Below the pieces are notes generated by a model that had not been told where the DNA came from, did not search any database, and saw nothing but the letters and a program-made list of their open reading frames with translations. A stretch of DNA of 64,000 nt from Luteibacter sp. dw_328 (GTDB taxonomy: Bacteria; Pseudomonadota; Gammaproteobacteria; Xanthomonadales; Rhodanobacteraceae), in contig NZ_JAAVUW010000003.1 of NCBI RefSeq assembly GCF_018449605.1, forward strand, positions 434,001-498,000. The letters are read 5' to 3'. Below, in pieces: positions 8,637 through 16,958 of the stretch. Position 1 is the stretch's first letter, and each line of letters opens with the position of its first letter. Position numbers and translations under genes: made by a program.

Positions 8637-8936
8637 ATGCCCCGCATCCAGCTCCGCATTACCGGCGACCGCGACATCTTCGACGACGTCGTCACCGCCA
8701 TCCACGGCATCGACCGCGTGGAACGCGTGGAAGAGATCGACGACTTCGGCATGGGCGTCCGCGACGATTCCAGCTCGAGCGAACTATCCGACGATGTCGG
8801 TTCCCGCACCTTCACCGTTGAGGTCGAAGTGCCGAACGATAAAGTCGGCGAGCGCGTGCGTGAGGTCGCCGAGGAAACGGCCGGCAACCGCGAGGCCGCC
8901 ATCGAATTCATCGGCGACGACGAAATAGAAATGTAG
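8637..8936 (+). CDS. Small acidic protein of unknown function
   Basis: 99 residues, strongly acidic (DDSSSSELSDD, IGDDEIEM), with alternating hydrophobic pattern at both ends (IQLRITGDRDIFDDVVTAIHGI and RTFTVEVEVPNDKVGERVREVAEE) suggesting two beta-alpha-beta halves. I do not recognise a named family. A strong GAGGAG ribosome site precedes the ATG, which supports expression. Its stop codon TAG lies inside a REP-like palindrome, so the last codons are adjacent to repeat DNA. Confidence 0.75.
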   Translation: MPRIQLRITGDRDIFDDVVTAIHGIDRVERVEEIDDFGMGVRDDSSSSELSDDVGSRTFTVEVEVPNDKVGERVREVAEETAGNREAAIEFIGDDEIEM

Positions 8937-8973
8937 GAGCCGATTCATCGGCGATCCCGCAGCAGCGGGCCAG
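8932..8973 (+). repeat. REP-like palindrome with second hairpin
   Basis: TGTA followed by GGAGCCGATTCATCGGCG, then a second small hairpin CCCGC-AGCA-GCGGG at 8956-8969. The stop codon of the preceding gene (8934-8936) is formed by the repeat itself. The second half recurs at 20124. Confidence 0.75.
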
Positions 8974-9058
8974 GTCACAGGTTCTTGCGGTCAGGTGGCG
9001 GTAAACCTTCGGCGCCGGCACCCGTTTAAGGTGTAGCGACACCGAAACCGGAGGTTCC

Positions 9059-10567
9059 ATGCGAGCGTTGGCCGCTGCCGTACTTTTCGCCTTCGTCGCC
9101 TTGCCTGCCGCGGCGCGCGACGATGCCCTGTCGAAGGAAGACGTCGCCTGGCTGGACCGGGTGACCTTTGGTGTGGACTCGGCAACCATCGCGAGCTACC
9201 GCGACCTCGGTCGGCGGCGTTTCCTCGACCGGCAACTGCATCCCAAAGCGGATGGCCTTCCTGCCGACGTGCGCGCGCAGATCGACGGCTTCGATGTCAC
9301 CAGGACACCCATGGCGACCCTGGTGGCGCAGGTACGCGACCAGTACCGCGATATCAACGCCATGCCCGATGGCGATGGAAAACAGGAAGCGAAGAAGGCC
9401 CTGCAGAAACAGGGCAACGAGTACGCGCAGCAAGCACAGGCGACCGAGTTGCTCTACGCCATCTACGACGAGAACCAGCTGCGCGAGCAGATGGTCTGGT
9501 TCTGGCTCAACCACTTCAGCGTATTCCAGCAAAAGGGTCGTGTGCGCTGGGCGGTCGCCGACTATGCGCAGAACACCATCCGGCCGCATGCACTGGGCAA
9601 ATTCCGCGACCTGGTCATGGCCACGCTGAAGAGCCCCGCCATGCTGGAGTATCTGGACAACGTGCAGAACGCACGCGACAAGATCAACGAAAACTACGCG
9701 CGCGAGCTGATGGAGCTGCATACGCTTGGCGTTGGTAGCGGCTACAGCCAGGACGACGTGCAGAACCTCGCACGCATCCTCACGGGCGTGGGCGTGAACT
9801 TCGACGGCCAGCCGCGCAAGCTCAAGCCCGACATGCAAGCGTATTACGTGCAGGAAGGCGTCTTCGAGTTCAATCCGAACCGTCACGACTTCAGCGACAA
9901 GCTATTGCTCGGCAAGCCGATCAAGGGCGGCGGCTTCGACGAAGTGGAGAAGGCCGTCGACCTCATCGTGAGCCAGCCGGCGTGCGCGACCTTCATCTCG
10001 ACGAAGCTGGCGCAGTACTTCGTCGCCAACGATCCGCCGCCCGAGCTCGTCAAGGCCATGGCCAAGACGTTTCGTCACACGGACGGCGATATCGCCGCCG
10101 TCATGGACACGATGCTGACGTCGAAGGCGTTCACGGCGTCGCTTGGCAAGCGCTATAAGGATCCGACCCAGTTCCTTGTCTCGACGATGCGCCTGGCCTA
10201 CGACGGCAAGCCCGTCGCTAACCCGCGCCCGTTGGTGAACTGGATCAGCCAGCTCGGCCAGGCGCCGTTCGGCCGGATCACGCCGGATGGCTGGCCGACC
10301 AACGATTCGGAATGGTCCAGTTCTGGCCAGGTGGCCAAGCGCTTCGAGATCGCGAGATCGATCGGTAGCGGCGCGAATCACCTGTTCGACCTTGACGAAG
10401 CCGGCACCCATGCTCGCGGCGGTTTTCCGCAGCTGACCACACCGACGTACTACGCGACCATCGAGCCGTACCTGGCACCGAAGACGCGCGATGCGCTCAC
10501 CCAGGCCACATCTCAGCAGGAATGGAACACCTTCCTGCTCTCGTCCCCCGACTTCAACTACCGCTGA
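9059..10567 (+). CDS. DUF1800 family exported protein
   Basis: 502-residue member of the DUF1800 family, whose molecular function is not established. The first 20 residues are a typical Sec signal peptide (MRALAAAVLFAFVALPAAA, then RDD). Family signatures include the Arg-rich start of the domain (DVAWLDRVTFGVDSATIASYRDLGRRRFLDRQL), QMVWFWLNHFSVF, INENYARELMELHTLGVGSGYSQDDVQNLARILTGVG and the C-terminal SSPDFNYR. GGAGG precedes the ATG. The next gene, a DUF1501 protein, starts eight bases after the stop. This gene pair is conserved in many proteobacteria and the two products are expected to work together outside the cytoplasm. Confidence 0.9.
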   Translation: MRALAAAVLFAFVALPAAARDDALSKEDVAWLDRVTFGVDSATIASYRDLGRRRFLDRQLHPKADGLPADVRAQIDGFDVTRTPMATLVAQVRDQYRDINAMPDGDGKQEAKKALQKQGNEYAQQAQATELLYAIYDENQLREQMVWFWLNHFSVFQQKGRVRWAVADYAQNTIRPHALGKFRDLVMATLKSPAMLEYLDNVQNARDKINENYARELMELHTLGVGSGYSQDDVQNLARILTGVGVNFDGQPRKLKPDMQAYYVQEGVFEFNPNRHDFSDKLLLGKPIKGGGFDEVEKAVDLIVSQPACATFISTKLAQYFVANDPPPELVKAMAKTFRHTDGDIAAVMDTMLTSKAFTASLGKRYKDPTQFLVSTMRLAYDGKPVANPRPLVNWISQLGQAPFGRITPDGWPTNDSEWSSSGQVAKRFEIARSIGSGANHLFDLDEAGTHARGGFPQLTTPTYYATIEPYLAPKTRDALTQATSQQEWNTFLLSSPDFNYR

Positions 10568-10575
10568 GGCCTCCC

Positions 10576-11766
10576 ATGGATCGCCGCCAGTTCCTGCTAG
10601 CCGCCACCGCTACCGTGCCCGCCCTCATGCTGGGTGGCAAGGTGTTTGCCGCGCCCGCATCGTCACCGCGTTTCCTGCTGGTATTCCTCCGCGGTGGCTA
10701 CGACGCCAACAACATGCTCGTGCCCTATTCAAGCGATTTCTATTACGAATCGCGGCCTAGCATCGCGCTGGCAAAGCCCGATACGGGCAATCCGAAAGCC
10801 GTTCGTGCGCTCGATGCGAACTGGGGCCTCACGCCGGCACTCGCCGCATCCATGGGCCCCTTGTGGGATAAGCGACAGCTCGCCTTTATTCCGTTCTCGG
10901 GCACAGACGATCTCTCACGCAGTCACTTCGAGACCCAGGACAATATCGAAGCCGGCGAAGCGGGAGATGCGCGCAACTACGGCTCGGGGTTCATGGGCCG
11001 TCTTTCGGGCGTCTTGCGCGGCTCGCCGCCGATCGCCTTCACGGATGCCTTGCCGCTATCGTTCCGCGGTGCCGGCGACATTCCGAACATCTCACTCAAG
11101 GGCGGCAGCAAGGCGGTTTTCGACGACCGCCAGTCGAAGATTCTTGCCAGCATGTACGAGGGCACGTCGTTGCAGGCAGCGGCTACCGACGGACTGGAAC
11201 TTCGCCAGCAGGTGTCGCAGGATCTGCAGACCGAGATGGTCGCTGCCAGCCGCGGCGCGGTTAACGCACGCGGCTTCGCGCAGCAGGGCCAGCGCATGGC
11301 CACGCTCATGCGCGATCGCTTCCGGCTCGGCTTCGTGGATGTGGGCGGCTGGGATACCCACGTGAACCAGGGCGGAGCCGATGGTCAGCTCGCCAACAAC
11401 CTCGACAATCTCGGGCAGGGACTTGCAAGTTTTGCCGATGGCCTCGGTGAGGCCGAGTGGAACAACACCGTCGTCGTCGTCGTATCTGAATTCGGGCGCA
11501 CCTTCCGCGAGAACGGGAACAAGGGCACCGATCACGGTCACGGCACGACGTACTGGGTTCTCGGCGGCAAGGTCAACGGCGGCCGTGTCGCCGGTCAACA
11601 GGTCGCGGTGAACGCAGGGAGCCTGTTGCAGAACCGCGACTACCCCGTGCTCAACAACTACCGCGATGTGCTCGGCGGTCTGATGCGCCGCACGTACGGG
11701 CTGTCCGATGCCGACCTCGCCAAGGTGTTCCCGGGAGCGAAGCCACGCGACTTGCAGCTCGTTTAG
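10576..11766 (+). CDS. DUF1501 family exported protein
   Basis: 396-residue DUF1501 protein, a family related to alkaline-phosphatase/sulfatase folds (FLLVFLRGGYDANNMLVP near the N-terminus; VVVSEFGRTFRENGNKGTDHGHG near 300, with candidate metal ligands). The N-terminus MDRRQFLLAATATVPALMLGG looks like a twin-arginine signal. The start at 10576 restores this signal and follows the DUF1800 gene by eight bases, so the two form an operon. Its stop overlaps by four bases the stop of the convergent GH15 gene. Biochemical function unknown. Confidence 0.9.
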   Translation: MDRRQFLLAATATVPALMLGGKVFAAPASSPRFLLVFLRGGYDANNMLVPYSSDFYYESRPSIALAKPDTGNPKAVRALDANWGLTPALAASMGPLWDKRQLAFIPFSGTDDLSRSHFETQDNIEAGEAGDARNYGSGFMGRLSGVLRGSPPIAFTDALPLSFRGAGDIPNISLKGGSKAVFDDRQSKILASMYEGTSLQAAATDGLELRQQVSQDLQTEMVAASRGAVNARGFAQQGQRMATLMRDRFRLGFVDVGGWDTHVNQGGADGQLANNLDNLGQGLASFADGLGEAEWNNTVVVVVSEFGRTFRENGNKGTDHGHGTTYWVLGGKVNGGRVAGQQVAVNAGSLLQNRDYPVLNNYRDVLGGLMRRTYGLSDADLAKVFPGAKPRDLQLV

Positions 11767-13610
11767 GGCTGCCAGGTCTGCCCGTCGGGGTCCGTCAGCT
11801 GGCGATCCAGATAGAACGCCGCGCTGATGAACGCAAGATGCGTCAGGGCTTGAGGGAAATTGCCGAGCTGTTCGCCCCGCAGGCTCAGCTCTTCGGAGAA
11901 CAGCCCGAGGTGGTTCGAATACAGCACGCCGCGCGCCATGATCTCGCGCGCCTCGTGCAGACGACCGGCGCGCGCCAGGCATTCCACGTACCAGAACGTG
12001 CACGTGGTGAACGCGCCCTCGCCGCCCTCCAGCCCGTCGTCGTTGCGGTAACGGAATACCATGCCGTCGTCGGTGAGCTGGTCGCGGATGGCGTCCAGGG
12101 TAGCGAGCCAGACCGGGTCGGTGGCAGACACGAAACGAACCAGCGGCATCATCAACAGGGAGGCATCCAGGTCGGTGCCGCCCTTCGCCTGCACGAAGTG
12201 GCCGTGTTCGGGATGCCGGAAGTGGGTCCATATGTCCTCAGCGATACGGTCGCGCTCGGCCGCCCATTCGACGATGGGACCGGGCAGCGAGCGTTTGCTG
12301 GCCAGACGCACCGCGCGATCGAGCGCCACCCAGCACATCAGCCGCGAATGCAGGAACTCACGTTTCGCGTCGCGGATCTCCCAGATGCCCTCATCGGCCT
12401 CCTTCCAATGGCGACGCACGTGATCGACCATGCGCACCACGTGCAACCAGCCGGAGCGGCTTATCGCCCGGCCGTATTTGTTGGCCAGGTAAAGGCTATC
12501 CATCAGCTCGCCGAAGATATCGAGCTGGGTCTGGCTGCGCGCCGCATTGCCGATCCGCACGGGCCGGGAGTCCGCATAGCCGGAGAGATGATCCAGGACG
12601 TCCTCGTCGGCCGCTTCGCTACCATCGATCGCGTACATGATGCGCAGCTCGGCGTGCTCGTCCAGATCCGTCAGACGCGCTTCGACCCATCGGCGAAAGT
12701 GCTCCGCCTCCTCGATATAGCCGAGCCGCATGAAGGCGTAAACGGTGAACGACGCGTCGCGAATCCAGGTGGCGCGGTAATCCCAGTTTCGCCCTTCGCC
12801 CGTCGCTTCCGGCAGACCGAACGTCGCCGCTGCAGCGATCGATCCGTGTTGGTGCGACGTCAGCAGTTTGAGGACGAGGGCCGAACGATCGACGCGCTCG
12901 CGCCAGCGTCCACGATAACTGGATTTTCGCGTCCAGCGTCGCCATGCCTCAGCGGTGTCGTCGAACGCCGCCCTGCACTCCAGGGCATCGAGCGGATCAT
13001 GGGCCTCGTCGCAAAGGACAAACCACACCTCGTCACCCGGGCCCAGTTCAACTTCGGCGTGTGCGCCGCCCTGGTCGTCATCGATCATGACCGGCACCGA
13101 CGACCCCAGGCGCAGCGATTGCGGGCCGTCGTGGAACACGACCGTGTCGCCGTAAACTCCCACCTGCGGCACGCTACGGGCATAGCCAAGCCGTGGACGG
13201 CAGTTCACGCGGATGCGCACGTTGCCGCGCGGAACGCGGATGCAGCGCAGCACGCTTACCGGCACGCGTGGATCGGTCGCCGGATGCGGCATGAAGTCGG
13301 TGAGCTCCACGCTACCCGCCGCCGCCATCCATCGGGTCATCAGGATGTTCGTCTCCGGCACGTACAGCTGCATCGTGCGTGCGTCGGCCAGATCGGGCGT
13401 TACCGTGAACTCGCCACCCTTCTCCGGATCCAGCAGACCCGCGAAAACCGTAGGACTGTCCATGTGGGGCCAGCACATGAAATCGATGGTCCCGTCGCTG
13501 GCGACCAGCGCCGTGGTGTCGAGGTTGCCGATGATCCCGTGCTCGCCGATGCTACGGCCGGGCACAGGATTGAGCGGATCGCGCGCGGCACGGGTGCTGG
13601 ACTGATGCAT
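11763..13610 (-). CDS. Glycoside hydrolase family 15 protein (trehalase/glucoamylase-like)
   Basis: 615-residue GH15-type enzyme, predicted to hydrolyse alpha-glucosidic bonds (trehalose or oligosaccharides) in the cytoplasm; no signal peptide. The N-terminal beta-sandwich (about 15-215; IGEHGIIGNLDTTALVASDGTIDFMCWPHMDSPTVFAGLLD) is followed by an (alpha/alpha)6 barrel. WDYRATWIRDASFTVYAFMRLGY around residue 280 is the GH15 substrate-binding and catalytic region. EGAFTTCTFWYVECLARAGR near 540 marks the second part of the site. Bacterial relatives include both trehalases and glucoamylases, so the substrate is open. Confidence 0.88.
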   Translation of the reverse strand: MHQSSTRAARDPLNPVPGRSIGEHGIIGNLDTTALVASDGTIDFMCWPHMDSPTVFAGLLDPEKGGEFTVTPDLADARTMQLYVPETNILMTRWMAAAGSVELTDFMPHPATDPRVPVSVLRCIRVPRGNVRIRVNCRPRLGYARSVPQVGVYGDTVVFHDGPQSLRLGSSVPVMIDDDQGGAHAEVELGPGDEVWFVLCDEAHDPLDALECRAAFDDTAEAWRRWTRKSSYRGRWRERVDRSALVLKLLTSHQHGSIAAAATFGLPEATGEGRNWDYRATWIRDASFTVYAFMRLGYIEEAEHFRRWVEARLTDLDEHAELRIMYAIDGSEAADEDVLDHLSGYADSRPVRIGNAARSQTQLDIFGELMDSLYLANKYGRAISRSGWLHVVRMVDHVRRHWKEADEGIWEIRDAKREFLHSRLMCWVALDRAVRLASKRSLPGPIVEWAAERDRIAEDIWTHFRHPEHGHFVQAKGGTDLDASLLMMPLVRFVSATDPVWLATLDAIRDQLTDDGMVFRYRNDDGLEGGEGAFTTCTFWYVECLARAGRLHEAREIMARGVLYSNHLGLFSEELSLRGEQLGNFPQALTHLAFISAAFYLDRQLTDPDGQTWQP

Positions 13611-13643
13611 GGCGGAGAAATGCCATAGCCCACGTGAAGAACG

Positions 13644-15887
13644 TCAGAACTCCAGCCGGTAGGCCACCTTCACAAGGCCTTCCTCGATGTCCTTCAGTCC
13701 GAAGCCGCGACGGAACTGCGAGCCCAGCTCGTCCTCCGTGTCCTGCTGATAACCACCACGGTTGTAGACGATGTAGAGGTTGGACAGTGGCGCGATCTCG
13801 TAACGGTAGCGGATCTGGAAGCCAAGGTTGGCCACGCCCAGCCCGTCTACGTGCTCGTTTGAAGGCACGGCACGCCCTTCCGGGTCGATCTCGTAGGCCT
13901 GGCGTAACTTTGCGCCGACGGCCAGGGTCTGCAGCTTCACGCGCAGCTCCTGTTTGTTGCCGAAATTCCAGTTCACACCGCTGTCGATGCCGACGGTCCG
14001 GCCGTCGAACGAGCCAACCAGGTTCGACACCTGTGAACCGCGGTCCTGCCAGATCAACCAGTTCGGGTCCCACTCGTAGCTTGCACCGGCGAAGACGCTA
14101 AAGGCATCGGTAATAAAGTACGTCGGGGTGAACTTGAAGTAGTAGGAGAGACGGTGGTATCCGGTGAGTTGGTTGCCACCGATGAAGCCCTCGTCCTTCC
14201 AGCTCCAGTGGCCGATACGCGGACTCTCGCGCTCATAGGTGAGCTTGGCGGTTGGCGGCGTATGCAACGGGTTACCGCCGCGGGTGAGCAGGTCATCGTA
14301 GGCTGCGGTGAACGCGTCGAGCCGCCACTCTTCATCACCGCCATCGCGACGCCGGCTGTCACGCTGGATGCGGAAGCGGCGGGAGATGCGCCGCCCTTCC
14401 GTGTTGTCCTGCGCGGAGACGCGGTAGCGCCACAGATGCGAAGCATACGCAGAGTCCGCCGGCAGATCGGTCACGCGTTGCCGCACTTCCCAATGCAGGT
14501 ATGCCATGTCGTTACGCGGGAGATAGCCGAAGTCGTCGATGTCGAGCCGATGCCCGAAGTACATGCCCAGCCACTGCTGGCTCCATACCGGCGTCATCTC
14601 CCAGAACGCGATGCTGGTCGCGCCCAGTCCGGATGCGTTCGCCTGCGGCTGGTCGATCTTGCTGCCGACGATGTTGCTGGTAAGGGTAAACGTCTCGCTC
14701 GGTTGCCAGCGGTGATCGAAACCAAGGACATTTGCATCACGATCCAGGAAGGGATGATTCACCCGCGTGGCAAGCATGCCGAAGGTCTGCGTGCCCTCGG
14801 TCTGGGTGAGCCGCAAGGCACCGAACGTGCGGCCGTCATCACCCTTTTCCTGCGCGGTGAGGATGCCATAGCTGGTGTCGCCCACGCTGCCATTAACCTT
14901 TACTGCAGCCGAGATATCCGCCGGACCATGGCCATCATCGGACTCGCCACCGACACGCCGCGTATAGACCAGTTGCGAGTAATCGTCGAGCAGGCTGAAG
15001 TCGAAAATACCCTGGTTCTCGGTAAAGAACGGGCGCTTGTCGGTGAAGAAGGTTTCTTCCGGCGAGAAGTTCACGACGAGGTCGTCACTCTCCACCTGAC
15101 CGAAATCGGGATTGATCGTGGCCGTCAGCTGCGTCTGTCCGTTCGGTTTCCACACGATGTCCGCACCTTCCTGGAAGGATGCGCCGCCGTGGCCACGGTC
15201 CACCCGTCCGACCAGGTAAGGCGTCACCGCGAAAAGCGATTGCGAGTAGGAGGGCAACGAAACTTTCTGGAAACTGGAAAGAAAACGGCCCTGGTCGAAG
15301 CTGATCGCCGGCCATGCCATGCGCTCACCCGTCGCAGCAATGACCCGGTCGATATAGAGGCCGATGTGGCGGTTGTCGCCCTCGGCGCGGCGCATCGGCG
15401 CGATGTACCAGGGAATCAGGATTTCCACCGAATAGCCTTCCGCGTCTTCGCTGACCGCGTGGTCCCAGCGACCGTCCCAGTCGTAACTGAAGTCGGATTC
15501 GTTGGTGATGACCTCGTCCGCGACACCGCCCTGCGAGCGCACTTCGAAGTCGTAGCCGACGCGGCCATCGCCGTCGAAGTCGACCATGACGTTGATGCGG
15601 TCGACGAGGGCATCCTCGTCGCGGCGCGTCTGCTGCTTCGAGCGTGGAACATCGGCGGACTGCGTGACGCGGATGGCCACGGCGAGGCCTTTCGGTGTGG
15701 ACAGCACCCAGGCCTCGGTCGGCTGGCTGCCAGGCTTACCGGTCTTGGGCTGGGTGTCGCGAAAGTCGGTGATGTGTTGCGCGCCCGCCCATTCCGTCGG
15801 GTCGATGTGGCCGTCGATCGTTACCTCGGCGTGGACCGAGCAAGCAGCGAGGCAGAGCGTGGCGAACAGGGCGAAGCGGCGATGCAT
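13644..15887 (-). CDS. DUF5916/CBM9-domain outer-membrane protein
   Basis: 747 residues. After a signal peptide (MHRRFALFATLCLAACSVHA, which also contains a possible lipobox LAAC) comes a carbohydrate-binding-family-9-like domain (about 22-200, beginning VTIDGHIDPTEWAGA). The large C-terminal part has alternating hydrophobic residues, consistent with an outer-membrane beta barrel, and the chain ends VKVAYRLEF with terminal Phe, as outer-membrane proteins do. This arrangement matches the DUF5916 family. Ligand unknown; an oligosaccharide or polymer-related role is only a guess from the N-terminal domain. Confidence 0.83.
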   Translation of the reverse strand: MHRRFALFATLCLAACSVHAEVTIDGHIDPTEWAGAQHITDFRDTQPKTGKPGSQPTEAWVLSTPKGLAVAIRVTQSADVPRSKQQTRRDEDALVDRINVMVDFDGDGRVGYDFEVRSQGGVADEVITNESDFSYDWDGRWDHAVSEDAEGYSVEILIPWYIAPMRRAEGDNRHIGLYIDRVIAATGERMAWPAISFDQGRFLSSFQKVSLPSYSQSLFAVTPYLVGRVDRGHGGASFQEGADIVWKPNGQTQLTATINPDFGQVESDDLVVNFSPEETFFTDKRPFFTENQGIFDFSLLDDYSQLVYTRRVGGESDDGHGPADISAAVKVNGSVGDTSYGILTAQEKGDDGRTFGALRLTQTEGTQTFGMLATRVNHPFLDRDANVLGFDHRWQPSETFTLTSNIVGSKIDQPQANASGLGATSIAFWEMTPVWSQQWLGMYFGHRLDIDDFGYLPRNDMAYLHWEVRQRVTDLPADSAYASHLWRYRVSAQDNTEGRRISRRFRIQRDSRRRDGGDEEWRLDAFTAAYDDLLTRGGNPLHTPPTAKLTYERESPRIGHWSWKDEGFIGGNQLTGYHRLSYYFKFTPTYFITDAFSVFAGASYEWDPNWLIWQDRGSQVSNLVGSFDGRTVGIDSGVNWNFGNKQELRVKLQTLAVGAKLRQAYEIDPEGRAVPSNEHVDGLGVANLGFQIRYRYEIAPLSNLYIVYNRGGYQQDTEDELGSQFRRGFGLKDIEEGLVKVAYRLEF

Positions 15888-15967
15888 GGGTCATCCGGGA
15901 CGTGGAATCTTGCGGATAGGATGCCGCCCGCTTCGCAAAGGTTTGCCATGACCCTTGGCCCATGCGC

Positions 15968-16855
15968 TCAGTCACGCTCCCTGATGAGGTCGATCAGCGC
16001 ACGCAACGTGGCCGGCACGTGGCGTCGGCCCGGGTAATACAGGCACAGCCGGTCGAAGGGAGGGTTCCAGTCCTCCAGGACGCGCTCCAGCGTGCCGGCC
16101 GCAAGATCCTCCGCCACGTTGAACTCGGTCAGGTAGGTCAGCCCCAGGCCGGCGCGGGCGGCTTCCAGCATGAGGTCGGGCTGGCCCAGCGTCACCTGCC
16201 CCTCCACGTCGATGCTGACCGCCTCGCCGTGGCGTTCGAATTCCCAGTGGTAGATATGCCCGGCAGGCATGCGGGCTCGGATGCAGCGATGCTTTGCCAG
16301 ATCGACAGGTGTCTGCGGCCGGCCGTGCGCCGCGAAGTAGGCAGGTGAGCCCACCACGGCAAAACGGATAGGCGGCCCCATCGGCACGGCGATCATGTCG
16401 CCGGGCACCGTGTCGACGGTACGGAAGCCGGCGTCGAAGCCCTCTCGAACGATGTCGATCATGCGTTCTTCGGTGACCAGATCGAGATGGACGTGCGGAT
16501 AGCGCTGCAGATAGGGGATGAGGAACGGCAGCATCAGCCAACGTGCGGCGCCGGTGGAGGAGTTGAGGCGCAAGGTACCGCTGGGTGTCGCCGCCTCTTC
16601 GCCTGCGCGGTCGATGGCGTCGCGGATGCCCGCGACGGCCGGCGCGAGGTCGGCCACGAACCGTTCGCCAGCGTCGGTAAGGCGAACGCTGCGTGTCGTC
16701 CGATGGAATAGCCGCGCTCCCAATCGGGCTTCCAGGGAAGCCACCGACTGGCTGAGTGCCGAGGTCGACATCTCCATCTCGGCCGCCGCGGCGCGGAAGC
16801 TTCCCAGCCGGGCCACCGCCAGCACCGCCTCGAATTCCGTCAGTCCTGAACGCAT
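15968..16855 (-). CDS. LysR family transcriptional regulator
   Basis: 295-residue LysR regulator. The winged helix-turn-helix lies at about 1-62 (TEFEAVLAVARLGSFRAAAAEMEMSTSALSQSVASLEARLGARLFHRTTRSVRLT), followed by an effector-binding domain from about 90. The frame also has an ATG six codons upstream at 16873, but GGAG at 16862-16865 sits six bases before the 16855 ATG, so the shorter start is preferred. It is divergent from an aldehyde dehydrogenase gene, the classic arrangement in which a LysR protein controls its neighbour. Confidence 0.92.
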   Translation of the reverse strand: MRSGLTEFEAVLAVARLGSFRAAAAEMEMSTSALSQSVASLEARLGARLFHRTTRSVRLTDAGERFVADLAPAVAGIRDAIDRAGEEAATPSGTLRLNSSTGAARWLMLPFLIPYLQRYPHVHLDLVTEERMIDIVREGFDAGFRTVDTVPGDMIAVPMGPPIRFAVVGSPAYFAAHGRPQTPVDLAKHRCIRARMPAGHIYHWEFERHGEAVSIDVEGQVTLGQPDLMLEAARAGLGLTYLTEFNVAEDLAAGTLERVLEDWNPPFDRLCLYYPGRRHVPATLRALIDLIRERD

Positions 16856-16861
16856 TGTCCG

Positions 16862-16865
16862 CTCC
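16862..16865 (-). promoter_or_regulatory. Ribosome binding site deciding the LysR start
   Basis: GGAG on the minus strand, six bases upstream of the ATG at 16855. No comparable site precedes the alternative ATG at 16873. Confidence 0.6.
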
Positions 16866-16873
16866 ACCTTCAT

Positions 16874-16958
16874 GGCCCATCCGGATTTGTCCGGCTTATC
16901 AGGCTAATCCTTTGCGCCCATCCTTTCCATCGAACCCCCTCCCCTTCCCGAGAATCTC
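16874..16958. promoter_or_regulatory. Divergent LysR/aldehyde dehydrogenase control region
   Basis: An 85-base intergenic region between the divergent genes. It contains the inverted repeat CCGGA-TTTG-TCCGG at 16881-16894, a candidate operator. Its role is inferred from position only. Confidence 0.45.

Noticed and set aside
11838-13628. 596-codon frame on the plus strand
   Set aside because: Antisense to the GH15 gene, whose domain pattern is clear; the translation has no recognisable motif.
14154-16037. 627-codon frame on the plus strand
   Set aside because: Runs antisense through the DUF5916 gene and into the LysR gene; no start signal.
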